From assembly GCA_002339125.1 (NCBI GenBank), contig DDJQ01000056.1:1-53740 (forward strand): 53,740 nt of DNA. Reading direction: 5' to 3'. Numbering within the stretch: position 1 is the stretch's first letter; every line of letters starts with the position of its first letter. Shown here one piece after another: positions 7,133 through 16,077 of this stretch. The notes under the pieces were generated by a model. That model saw only the letters and a program-made list of their open reading frames with translations. It was not told where the DNA came from and did no database searches. A program made the translations under genes and the position numbers. Source of the stretch: Alteromonadaceae bacterium UBA2620. GTDB taxonomy: Bacteria > Pseudomonadota > Gammaproteobacteria > Enterobacterales > Alteromonadaceae.

Positions 7133-10100
7133 TGGGAATTAAATGCCCCGTTGTCCTGGATAAACTTGTCAGCCTGGGCGGCCGCGATTTCACATTCCAG
7201 AATGATGGTCGGCAGCATTTCTGCCACTTCATAATGATTGCCCAGTTTCAGGGCTGATTCCATCTCATTGGCCAATGCCTGGAGTTTAGGGACTCCAGTG
7301 TAGCAACAGGCACCATGGAGGCGGTGGATCTCATCCTGGACGCCCTTGTAATGGCGGGCGTCCCATTCACTTCTGATGATCTCTGCCGCTTGCGGTAAAT
7401 GAGCAATAAACTCACGAAGCAGTTCCATCGCCAAATCCCGATTCTGATTAGCACGCTTAAGGGCCAGCTGCCAGTCCAGCGTTGGCAGCGCCATGGCACT
7501 GCTGTCTACGCCCTGACACCAGCGTTTAATCAGGGTGATAAGCGTGGAAAACTCAATGGGCTTGGGCAGATAATCTTCCATGCCGGATGATAGCAGGCGT
7601 TCCTGCTCTTCCTTAAATGCATGGGCGGTAACGGCAATAATTGGGGTTCCGGCGTTAAGCGGCGTCTTACGGATGTGGCGGGTAGCCTGAATGCCATCCA
7701 TGCCTGGCATCTGAACATCCATCAGAATCAAATCAAACTCTTCATTTTTACAGCGATTCACTGAGTCCTGACCACTGGTGGACAAGGTGAGTTGCACCGG
7801 CGAATCAGCCAGCCAGGTATCCAGCAGTTTCAGGTTCATGTCCATATCGTCCACCGCCAGGATACGGGCTTTCGGCAAGGTGTTGAGTTTACTCTGCTGG
7901 GGAGATACTTTTTCTTTAATGTTGCCGTGAACAATCCCCTCGAGCTTGGTAATGGTGAGTGGCATTCTGACCTGGGCCTCAAAATCCTCGGTGTAGGCAG
8001 GAAAATCGGTCAGTGGCTCGTCACCGGAGTACCATAGAATTCGCTTGCCGGCGTTAAATACGCACAAGGCTTCGAGCATTTGCTCACGGGAAGCTTTTTT
8101 CATCGTTGGGAGGGTGGCAAACAGGTAATCAAATGCTTCTTGTAGAGACTGAAGGTGGGCAATGGATTCCACGCAATATACCCTGGCTCCCAGGCTAATC
8201 ATCATTTGCGCACTAGCGCGGCGGCTCTGGGGGTGCGGATCAAAAATTAATACCCGCTTGTTAAGCCATTCAGGCAATGGCGAGAGTGCGTAACGTTGGC
8301 TTAACTGGTTGGTTCGCAGCACTACGGTAAAGATGCTGCCTTGTCCTGGTGTGGTTTTGAGGGTAAGTTGGCCGCGCATTAACTTAACCAGTTCCTGACA
8401 GATCACCAAGCCCAGGCCGGTCCCCTGATAGCTGCGATTCAGCGCATCATCTATTTGTGAAAACGCACTGAACAGCTTGTTCTTATCCTTACGGCTGATA
8501 CCAATCCCAGTATCTTCGATCTTAATCTCCAGTTCATGAATGCCGTGTTGCAGCGCCTTGCCTTGAACGGCTAACTTGATATAGCCTGACGAGGTAAATT
8601 TCAGAGCATTGCTTAATAGGTTGTTAAGGATTTGCCGGATACGGAATACGTCGCCAATCAGTTTTTCCGGTAACGGGCCCAATTCAAGAATAAACTCCAG
8701 TCCTTTCATATGTGCCGACTTCGACATAATGGTTACCATCTCTTCAATCAAAGAGTTGGGTGAGAATGGCTGATTATTAATTTGTAGTTTACCGGCTTCG
8801 ATTTTTGAGAAGTCCAGCACGTCATTAACAATGGTAAGCAGGTTGTCGGCCGCGGTGTTGATGATCCGCACCTGTTCCATTTTATCCACCGGCAGGGTGA
8901 GGTTAGTGAGCTCTTTACTGAAACCTAAAATAGCGTTCAGCGGCGTGCGGATCTCGTGACTCATGTTAGCCAGAAACTGTGACTTAACATTACTGGCTTT
9001 AATGGCGTCTTTACGGGCGATGTCGAGCCGGGCGTTTTGCTCTTCTATCAGCTCCATATTATGACGTAGTTCGTCGGTGGCCTGGCTGACTTCGTTCTCA
9101 AGCTGGCTGCGGCTTTTCTCCATCAGGGCTATTGAAAACAGGCCTGCCTCACAGAATACCGCCACCTGAAAACAATAGGTGGTAAGCAGGTTCGACGGCA
9201 AAATACCCACCAGACTAAGCATGCCAACGATGGCGCCGGTGGCCAGAATACCCCAGGCAAAAATAAAATAACGGGCCGGTTTGTAGTGTTTACCGTAGGC
9301 TTCAAACCCCGCAGCGATGTAACTGGTGATCGACAACATACCAATGCCATACACCAGATTATGCTCCCATACCGGTGGGAAGATATCGACCAGCGTAGCC
9401 AGTCCCATAATGGCCTGCAACCATAAAAAGGCCACAACCACCGGATGCATGAACGGTGAATTGGCTTTGGTTTCCAGAAATATCAGCGAGAAAATGCCGG
9501 AACTGATGCCTATTAATGAGAATATCAGCGACGTATAGGGCGACAGTAGTGGTGACAGGGAATCAGGAAAGAAAAAGTCGATGTGGCCGCCCCATACAAA
9601 CTGCCAGACCAGTACGGTAACGATATAAGCCACATAGGCAATCAGGCTTGGCTCACGGGAACCAAAGTAGAGCACCAGATTGTAGATAGCGAGAATGAAC
9701 AGTCCGCCATAAAACAGGCCCCAGATAAGGTTATCTACCTGGCTGATGCGAATTTCGGCCGCCTCAGACATTACATAAATCGGTGCAATCAGGCTGGAAG
9801 AATCGCTCTGTACGCGGATAAACAGTTCAGCTTCTTCCCCAATGGAAATGCTGGTGTTAAAGGTCGGCACGCGGTAAAGCTGTTCGCGTTGTAGCTTGCC
9901 CTGATGACTCTGCGATACCACCTCGTTGTTAATCACCAGGTAGAAGTCAACCGTATCGAGCTGACTGAAGTTTAATGAGAATACCCAGTCGGTGTTGTGG
10001 GACAAGTTGGACAGCTCAGCATACAGCCACAGACCTTTATCGCTGAAACCATAGTTGGGGTTATTGTCGGCCTGGTAAATAAATTCGTGGCGACGTTTGA

Positions 10101-10266
10101 GGATGTCACTGATGGTAAAGGGCGAAGACTGCTCATGCTGAATAGCAAAGTTGTCGGCCAGCAGTTGGGTTTGTTCACCGTCATACAGATGCACACCGGC
10201 GTGCGCTGGCAGGCTGAGCCAGGTAAGCAAAAGTAGCCAGCGGATAACGGAGAATTTGCCGATCAA
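7129..10266 (-). CDS. Hybrid histidine kinase with 7TMR-DISM sensor and HPt domain (BarA-like)
   Basis: A 1045-residue sensor kinase. Order: signal peptide 1-23; periplasmic 7TMR-DISMED2-like beta domain about 25-170; seven-helix membrane sensor about 180-382; coiled coil 385-425; HisKA with phospho-acceptor His437 in FLANMSHEIRTPLNA; ATPase with N-box Asn553, DTGIGI and GTGLGL; a degenerate receiver about 668-780; a true receiver about 800-915 (Asp806/Asp807, phospho-acceptor Asp850 in LILMDVQMPGMDG, Lys902); and an HPt domain with His984 in HRLHGACCYTGVP. The HPt motif resembles BarA, whose partner UvrY/GacA drives CsrB/C-type RNAs; the membrane sensor differs from enteric BarA. Whether it is the true BarA orthologue is unsure. 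The first receiver-like stretch lacks a phospho-acceptor Asp. The stop overlaps the convergent upstream gene by 4 bases. Confidence 0.9.
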   Translation of the reverse strand: MIGKFSVIRWLLLLTWLSLPAHAGVHLYDGEQTQLLADNFAIQHEQSSPFTISDILKRRHEFIYQADNNPNYGFSDKGLWLYAELSNLSHNTDWVFSLNFSQLDTVDFYLVINNEVVSQSHQGKLQREQLYRVPTFNTSISIGEEAELFIRVQSDSSSLIAPIYVMSEAAEIRISQVDNLIWGLFYGGLFILAIYNLVLYFGSREPSLIAYVAYIVTVLVWQFVWGGHIDFFFPDSLSPLLSPYTSLIFSLIGISSGIFSLIFLETKANSPFMHPVVVAFLWLQAIMGLATLVDIFPPVWEHNLVYGIGMLSITSYIAAGFEAYGKHYKPARYFIFAWGILATGAIVGMLSLVGILPSNLLTTYCFQVAVFCEAGLFSIALMEKSRSQLENEVSQATDELRHNMELIEEQNARLDIARKDAIKASNVKSQFLANMSHEIRTPLNAILGFSKELTNLTLPVDKMEQVRIINTAADNLLTIVNDVLDFSKIEAGKLQINNQPFSPNSLIEEMVTIMSKSAHMKGLEFILELGPLPEKLIGDVFRIRQILNNLLSNALKFTSSGYIKLAVQGKALQHGIHELEIKIEDTGIGISRKDKNKLFSAFSQIDDALNRSYQGTGLGLVICQELVKLMRGQLTLKTTPGQGSIFTVVLRTNQLSQRYALSPLPEWLNKRVLIFDPHPQSRRASAQMMISLGARVYCVESIAHLQSLQEAFDYLFATLPTMKKASREQMLEALCVFNAGKRILWYSGDEPLTDFPAYTEDFEAQVRMPLTITKLEGIVHGNIKEKVSPQQSKLNTLPKARILAVDDMDMNLKLLDTWLADSPVQLTLSTSGQDSVNRCKNEEFDLILMDVQMPGMDGIQATRHIRKTPLNAGTPIIAVTAHAFKEEQERLLSSGMEDYLPKPIEFSTLITLIKRWCQGVDSSAMALPTLDWQLALKRANQNRDLAMELLREFIAHLPQAAEIIRSEWDARHYKGVQDEIHRLHGACCYTGVPKLQALANEMESALKLGNHYEVAEMLPTIILECEIAAAQADKFIQDNGAFNSH

Positions 10267-10495
10267 AATGAGTGCGCCTTTAAATACAGATGGCGGTTGC
10301 CAAACGCTTATTAAACCCTAACTTTGGCTCGTCTGCAAAAGCTTGATTGAATAAGGATTAATCTGCCCGGGGTGACACAGATGATCTATTGCGCTTCATG
10401 GCGGATTCACTCACAATGGGGTGAAAATCTTTGCGGCAACTCACACTCCCCCGGCGGATTGGTGTAAATAATAAGACGAGAATAAAACAGTACCC

Positions 10496-12748
10496 ATGAG
10501 CGACGAAATTACCATTAACCAAGACGGTGTCGAACAGCTCCCCATTCGACGATTTACTGAAGACGCTTATCTGAATTACTCCATGTATGTCATCATGGAC
10601 CGTGCCTTACCCAATATTGGTGATGGCCTCAAACCCGTACAGCGGCGGATTATTTATGCGATGTCCGATCTGGGCCTGAGCTCCACGGCAAAGTACAAAA
10701 AGTCAGCCCGTACCGTGGGTGATGTACTGGGTAAATTCCACCCCCATGGTGATTCTGCGTGTTACGAAGCCATGGTCCTCATGGCTCAGCCTTTTTCCTA
10801 TCGCTATCCGTTGGTCGACGGCCAGGGCAATTGGGGAGCGCCAGACGATCCTAAGTCATTTGCTGCTATGCGTTATACCGAGGCGCGGCTGTCTAAATTC
10901 AGTGAAGTACTGTTGTCAGAACTGGGCCAGGGAACCGTTGACTGGATCCCTAACTTTGACGGCACGCTTAACGAGCCGCAGGTGCTGCCAGCACGATTAC
11001 CGCATATCCTGCTTAACGGGGTAACCGGTATTGCCGTGGGGATGGCCACCGATATTCCGCCGCACAATGTGCGTGAAGTCGCTAATGCCTGTGCCAGATT
11101 ACTGGATAACAGCAAATCCGAGCTACATGAATTACTTGAGGATATTCAGGGTCCTGACTATCCCACCGATGCCGAAATTATTACCCCGCGCAGTGATATT
11201 CGTAAGCTCTACGAAACCGGGCGCGGCAGCATTAAGATGCGCGCTAAGTATCATGAAGAAAATGGCGATGTGGTTATTACTGCACTGCCGCATCAGTCTT
11301 CGGGTGCGAAAATTCTGGAACAGATTGCCGGCCAGATGCAGGCCAAAAAGTTACCCATGGTCAGCGATTTGCGCGATGAATCAGATCATGAAAATCCCAC
11401 CCGGCTGGTGGTTGTGCCACGGTCTAACCGGGTCGATACCGAACAATTGATGCAGCATCTGTTTGCCACCACCGATCTGGAAAAAAGTTACCGGGTTAAC
11501 CTGAATATGATTGGCCTGGATGGCCGGCCGCAGGTCAAGGATTTGCGGGCTATCCTGAGTGAATGGCTGGTATTCAGAAAAGATACTGTCACCCGTCGAT
11601 TACAATTCCGTCTGGATAAAGTACTGGCTCGCCTGCATATTCTTGAAGGTTTAATGATTGCCTTTTTGAATATTGATGAGGTAATTGAAATTATCCGCTT
11701 CCACGATGAACCCAAAGCGGAGTTAATGCGCCGTTTTAGTCTGAGTGACAAGCAGGCCGAAGCCATCCTGGAATTAAAACTGCGTCACCTTGCCAAGCTC
11801 GAAGAAATGAAAATTCGGGGTGAGCAGGAAGAGCTGGAAAAAGAACGCGACCATCTGCAGCAGTTACTTGGCTCCGATCGCCGTTTAAAAACACTGATTA
11901 AGAAAGAGATTCTCCAGGATGCTGAAACCTACGGTGATGACCGCCGTTCTCCTATTGTTGAGCGAGCGGAAGCTAAGGCTCTGAGCGAGAAAGAACTGGT
12001 GCCCAGTGAAGCCGTTACTGTAGTGCTTTCTGAAAAAGGCTGGGCACGGTGCGCTAAAGGGCACGATATTGATGTTGAGGCCTTAAGTTATAAGTCAGGC
12101 GATAAGTACCTTGCCAGTGCGCAGGGGCGCAGTAATCAGCCAGTGGTATTTCTCGACACCTCCGGGCGTGCATTCTCCTGTGATGCGCATGGCTTGCCAT
12201 CGGCCCGAAGTCAGGGTGAGCCTCTGACCGGTCGCTTCAGTGTGGTGGCCGGGGAGCAGTTTAGCCATGTAGTGATGGGCGCAGATGACGGAAAGTACCT
12301 GATGGCCTCCGACGCTGGCTACGGTTTCGTTGGCACCTTTGCTGATATGATCAGTAAAAACAAAGCAGGTAAAGCCTATCTTAACCTGCCGACTGGTGCC
12401 AAAGTGCTCGCCCCGCAGCGAGTGGATAACCTGGCAACTGACTGGTGCATGGCTATTTCAAACGAAGGTCGTATGTTGCTGTTTCCATTACGGGATTTGC
12501 CGAGCCTGGGTAAAGGTAAGGGGAACAAGCTTATCAGTATCCCATCGGCCAAAGCGCAAACCCACGAAGAGTATGTCAAAGTGCTTGCGGTCGTTCCTGA
12601 AGGTGCGGCAGTTAAAATTACTGCGGGCAAACGAAGTATGACCCTGAGTGCGGACGATCTGGCGCACTACCAGGGCGAGCGCGGTCGTCGCGGTAATAAG
12701 CTCCCCCGCGGGTTACAGCGCGTTGACCAGGTCGACATCGAAATTTAA
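10496..12748 (+). CDS. parC: DNA topoisomerase IV subunit A
   Basis: Type IIA topoisomerase subunit that decatenates daughter chromosomes with ParE. The 750 residues align along their length with E. coli ParC. Catalytic Tyr127 lies in AAMRYTEARLS. The quinolone-determining region reads GKFHPHGDSACYEAMV, with Ser87 and Glu91 in the positions of E. coli Ser80 and Glu84, that is, the quinolone-sensitive residues. The C-terminal beta-pinwheel domain ends with GERGRRGNKLPRGLQRVDQV. parE is not in the window, so the two subunits are encoded apart. The 229-base upstream gap (10267-10495) separates it from the divergent kinase; I saw no convincing promoter hexamers there. Confidence 0.98.
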   Translation: MSDEITINQDGVEQLPIRRFTEDAYLNYSMYVIMDRALPNIGDGLKPVQRRIIYAMSDLGLSSTAKYKKSARTVGDVLGKFHPHGDSACYEAMVLMAQPFSYRYPLVDGQGNWGAPDDPKSFAAMRYTEARLSKFSEVLLSELGQGTVDWIPNFDGTLNEPQVLPARLPHILLNGVTGIAVGMATDIPPHNVREVANACARLLDNSKSELHELLEDIQGPDYPTDAEIITPRSDIRKLYETGRGSIKMRAKYHEENGDVVITALPHQSSGAKILEQIAGQMQAKKLPMVSDLRDESDHENPTRLVVVPRSNRVDTEQLMQHLFATTDLEKSYRVNLNMIGLDGRPQVKDLRAILSEWLVFRKDTVTRRLQFRLDKVLARLHILEGLMIAFLNIDEVIEIIRFHDEPKAELMRRFSLSDKQAEAILELKLRHLAKLEEMKIRGEQEELEKERDHLQQLLGSDRRLKTLIKKEILQDAETYGDDRRSPIVERAEAKALSEKELVPSEAVTVVLSEKGWARCAKGHDIDVEALSYKSGDKYLASAQGRSNQPVVFLDTSGRAFSCDAHGLPSARSQGEPLTGRFSVVAGEQFSHVVMGADDGKYLMASDAGYGFVGTFADMISKNKAGKAYLNLPTGAKVLAPQRVDNLATDWCMAISNEGRMLLFPLRDLPSLGKGKGNKLISIPSAKAQTHEEYVKVLAVVPEGAAVKITAGKRSMTLSADDLAHYQGERGRRGNKLPRGLQRVDQVDIEI

Positions 12749-12758
12749 CTATTATTTA

Positions 12759-12780
12759 GCGCCCTCGCTTCACAGGGCGC
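12759..12780 (+). terminator. Hairpin after parC, weak terminator
   Basis: Perfect 7-base stem GCGCCCT (12759-12765) and AGGGCGC (12774-12780) with an 8-base loop, 10 bases past the parC stop. The following sequence lacks a clear T-run, so termination may be partial. Confidence 0.5.
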
Positions 12781-12917
12781 ACACATTTCTGTAAAACGTC
12801 CCCCCAGTGCTATCACCTTTAGTCTAAAAATCCTGTTTTAGCGGGCAATTTGTGTTTACTTTCAGCCACTTCTTCTACACTTAATACCAATTGCCATAGG
12901 ATTTAGGGAAAGTTGCT

Positions 12918-13461
12918 ATGCTTGGAATTGTGTTCACGTCATTGGTGGAAATGCTCGAGGACAATATCTCACCTGAGTTTGCCGACGAAGTGTTGGTTAA
13001 GGCAAACCTGGAGAATGACGGTGCTTTTACCGCGGTGGGTTATTATCACTTTCAGTGAGCTGCGAAAAATTATGGTGGTGCTGGTCAATAAGACCGGCCG
13101 GCCACTGAACGATTTATTGTACGATTATGGCGAGTACCTGTTCACGGTGTTATCGGCAGGTCATGCCGAGATGATGGCCAACCGACAGTCGGTGCTGGAG
13201 ATCCTCGATTGCCTGGATGATGATATCCATGTGCAGGCCAGGAAGTTGTACCCTGACGCTGACCTGCCTTCGTTTAAGGTACTGGAACGTACTCCCGACA
13301 CAATTAAGATGGAATATCATTCCATGCACGACCTTTATGCCCTGGCTGAGGGGCTTATTGATGGCGCAGCAGCGAATTTCTCGCAACGGGTTGAGCATCA
13401 TGTGACGCCAACCGAAGTACCGCACACTTATCATATAGACGTTAAATTGCTTGCATCGTGA
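12918..13461 (+). pseudogene. H-NOX haem nitric-oxide sensor, frameshifted
   Basis: Haem-binding NO/O2 sensor domain (H-NOX, HNOB) that in relatives controls a partner cyclic-di-GMP enzyme. Frame A from ATG at 12918 encodes the standard N-terminus (MLGIVFTSLVEMLEDN, then GAFTAVGYYHF) but stops at TGA 13056-13058 after 46 codons. The rest of the family sequence continues in the +1 frame from about 13050 (SELRKIMVVLVNKTG, then IHVQARKLYPDADLPSF and ALAEGLIDGAA) to TGA at 13459-13461. Total length is 544 bases, one base too many for a 180-residue H-NOX. The proximal haem His is probably that in SAGHAEMM. The haem-propionate motif YxSxR reads YHSMH, losing its Arg. Its stop overlaps the GTG of the next gene, the normal operon arrangement. 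A sequencing error could explain the frameshift alone but not the Arg loss. Confidence 0.85.
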
Positions 13462-15215
13462 ATGATATCTCACCCCCCGCAGCAAGTGTTGCCAGTCTGA
13501 CCCGACGACTGGAACGGGAAAAGGCGGCCAGAAAACAAGCCGAAACTCTGCTCACAGAAAAGAGTAGGGCCCTTTATGATGCGCTGACCACAAGTCGTAG
13601 CGACCAGGAAAAGCTTGAACTGGCGCTATGGGCGAGTCAGGAGAACTATTTTGAGTGGCATGCAGAGGAAGATGCTTTCATCATCCGTTCCTTCGGCTTA
13701 CGCCACAAGCAACTGCGAGAGGTTAAACAAAATGCCATCGCGCTGATGCGTAGGGTGCATGCAGATGATTTACCCCAGGCACAGCTAAGCTGGTCTATGG
13801 CGGTTAATGGTGAAAGCGACGATATTGAACTGATTTGCCGGATCCGTGGGGTGGGTGGTTACCAATAGACCCGCGCCCGAGGCAAGGTGCTGGAAAGAGG
13901 GAAAACCGGTACCGCCACCTACATCGTCGGAATGGCTAAGGATAAAACCCGGGAACATCGCGCCGAGCAATCCTTTCAGCTTATGGCTTCCGCTTTTTCC
14001 AGCTCCCGCGAACCTATGCTGGTGTTGTCTACCAGTCTGCAAATAACGGAATCTAACAAGGCTTTCAGGCGATTAGCCAGGCTCGGCGATACTGAGACTG
14101 TCGAAAAGTTGCGGCTGGATTGTTTTCTAAGTGATGCTCATGAACCGCTGGAGCGAATTAATCAGAGTCGGCAGGAAAGGTTTGAAACCGAACTCACTAC
14201 CCGGGATGGTGAGGCTATTGCGGTTGACGTTTCACTGGCGGTATTTGAAGCCAGGCACCAGAGTTCATCTTACTTAATTGCCACCTTGCGGGATATCAGT
14301 GAACGCAAGAAAAACGAACAACAGCTACGCGTGCTGGCCAATCACGACGATCTCACCGGCTTGAAGAATCGCTTAGGCTTGCGTAGCGCGCTGGAAGAGC
14401 TGGTGGATGAGCAACAACATTTTGTATTGTCTTTCATTGACCTGGACGGCTTTAAACAAATCAATGATATTGCCGGTCATGAGCTCGGCGATGAGTGTCT
14501 GCAGATTGTTGCCCGCCTGTTGAGTAGTGCCTTTCCTGCCTCGGCGATTGTTACCCGCTGGGGTGGCGACGAATTTATTATCGTCAGTCCCGGGATCTTC
14601 ATTCCACTGGCTGAGCAACACGGTCTGGATATGGATATCGGGCTGGTGGCCCTGGAGTCTGCCTGTGAATATATCAGCATGCTGGAAACCGAGCGCATCA
14701 GCCTGCCACTGTCGGTGAACATCAGTGCTAATCAGTTGTTAAGTGAATCTTTTGCTGAAGATGCCGCTGCTATTTGTGCAGAACATTTTGTGTCGCCCGA
14801 GCTGGTGGAGATCGAAATTACTGAGTCTATTTTCATTCAGGATGAAGCGGCGGCAATTAGAGGGCTGGCGGCTTTGAAATCCCATGGATTTATTCTCGCG
14901 CTGGATGATTTCGGCTCCGGCTTTTCGTCGCTTAGTTATTTGCGCAAGTTTGACTTTGATGTGATAAAGCTCGATCGCAGTCTGGTAAAGGGGATAGATG
15001 GTTCTGAGCGGGCGCGTGCGCTGTTAAATGGGATTTATAAAATGCTCGACAGCTTGCGCCTGGAGGTCATTATTGAAGGGGTGGATAATTCTGCTTATTT
15101 GCCATTACTGGAAAATATAGGCATAAATGTTTATCAGGGCTTCCTGTTTGAAAAACCGCTGCCTTATGATCAGTTTATATTAAAGCATACCCAGGGCTGG
15201 CGCATGGTTAAGTAA
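13458..15215 (+). pseudogene. PAS-GGDEF-EAL cyclic-di-GMP enzyme, interrupted and internally deleted
   Basis: Remnant of a bifunctional diguanylate cyclase/phosphodiesterase, the usual partner of H-NOX (as in Shewanella woodyi). The gene starts GTG at 13458, overlapping the H-NOX stop. The N-terminal coiled coil and PAS_3-like domain run to an in-frame TAG at 13866-13868; reading resumes in the same frame as TRARGKVLERG. The stop sits where this PAS family has a conserved Trp (TGG to TAG). A second PAS follows, then GGDEF up to RWGGDEFIIVSPG, which jumps directly to IFIPLAEQHG, a motif deep inside EAL domains. About 150 residues (the end of GGDEF and the start of EAL with the E-A-L signature) are missing in frame at about 14583-14598. 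Later EAL motifs remain (EIEITES, ALDDFGSG, VIKLDRSLV, IEGVD). A 442-residue product from GTG 13887 is possible but could not be a working EAL enzyme. Confidence 0.88.
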
Positions 15216-15216
15216 A

Positions 15217-15245
15217 CACGGTCGGGACAATAATACCCGACCGTG
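15217..15245. terminator. Bidirectional terminator between convergent genes
   Basis: Perfect 10-base stem CACGGTCGGG (15217-15226) and CCCGACCGTG (15236-15245) with a 9-base loop, between the stop of the GGDEF/EAL remnant and the stop of the DUF1338 gene. On the minus strand the stem is followed by TTTACTT. Confidence 0.72.
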
Positions 15246-15255
15246 CTATACAAGA

Positions 15256-16062
15256 TTAACGCGCGTTAGTGCTTTCGAAAATCTTATCTGCAGACGCTTC
15301 AACAAAACCCTGATATAGCTTGCCATCCGGCATAGTGTAGCGCTGGGCAAACTCATAAAAGCAACTAGGGATATTCAGACTGCCATCGCTGAACGCCCGG
15401 TTGTATTCATCAGCCATAGTCGATGACTGCGCCAGGTAGACAGACTCACCACCTTTGATTTCGCCGCCTGAAGTGTTAAGCACAAAACCGGCTTCTTTCA
15501 GCAGGGTGTTTACATCGGCCAGGGTGTCGATGTTGTTCAGGTGGTTTACGCTCACGGTAAAGTGATTAGCCCTAAAGCCCCAGGCGGCCAGCCAGCCGGC
15601 ATATTCAGATTCACTGATGAGCGATTGATATTCCTGGGTGGAAAGCTGCCAGTGACGGCCTGAGTAAAGAAAGTTTTCGGCCTCTACTACACTGGCAGGC
15701 ATTTGTTCTACCAGCGCATGGATAATACGCTGTGTTTCGGCAGAGAACTCATTTACGCGTAGCTCACTGATAAACACTTTAGGCACTGTTGGATCCGGGT
15801 GTTCGAAGTGCTGGGCGGTGACTTTTTTCGCTTTAAAGTCGTAGTCGCCCTTCGCTTCGTAACCCAGTGCCAGAAAATGCTCAGCCAGGTGAGAGAGGCG
15901 GGTTTTATCCAGCGCAAAGGTACGAAACGCCACATGGTCGTTAACGATTTGCGGGCTGTTTTCCTCACCGGCCAGCAGCTTATGAATGCGCAGCGCACTG
16001 GGGGTAATACTAACGTAATCGTTCCAGAGCGCCGAAAACAGGCTATCGGTTGTCTTATGCAT
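15256..16062 (-). CDS. DUF1338 metalloenzyme, 2-oxoadipate dioxygenase/decarboxylase family
   Basis: A 268-residue member of the DUF1338 family. The characterised Pseudomonas member HglS converts 2-oxoadipate to 2-hydroxyglutarate using Fe(II), with a vicinal-oxygen-chelate fold. Likely metal ligands are His43 (NDHVAFRTF), His167 (RANHFTVSVNHL) and Glu237 (SCFYEFAQR). This short form lacks the extensions of the longer HglS/YdcJ proteins, so the substrate may differ. It lies 15 bases downstream of astD on the same strand, and the same adjacency is, as I recall, common in Shewanella and Vibrio relatives, suggesting a link with amino-acid degradation. Function in arginine catabolism is inference from context only. 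Confidence 0.85.
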   Translation of the reverse strand: MHKTTDSLFSALWNDYVSITPSALRIHKLLAGEENSPQIVNDHVAFRTFALDKTRLSHLAEHFLALGYEAKGDYDFKAKKVTAQHFEHPDPTVPKVFISELRVNEFSAETQRIIHALVEQMPASVVEAENFLYSGRHWQLSTQEYQSLISESEYAGWLAAWGFRANHFTVSVNHLNNIDTLADVNTLLKEAGFVLNTSGGEIKGGESVYLAQSSTMADEYNRAFSDGSLNIPSCFYEFAQRYTMPDGKLYQGFVEASADKIFESTNAR

Positions 16063-16077
16063 AACGAATTTCTGTCC

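Noticed and set aside
13050..13058. Programmed +1 frameshift in the H-NOX gene (prfB-like)
   Set aside because: The site (TTT CAG TGA) has no slippery CTT-TGA motif or upstream Shine-Dalgarno stimulator, and the gene has another damaging substitution, so mutation is likelier than recoding.
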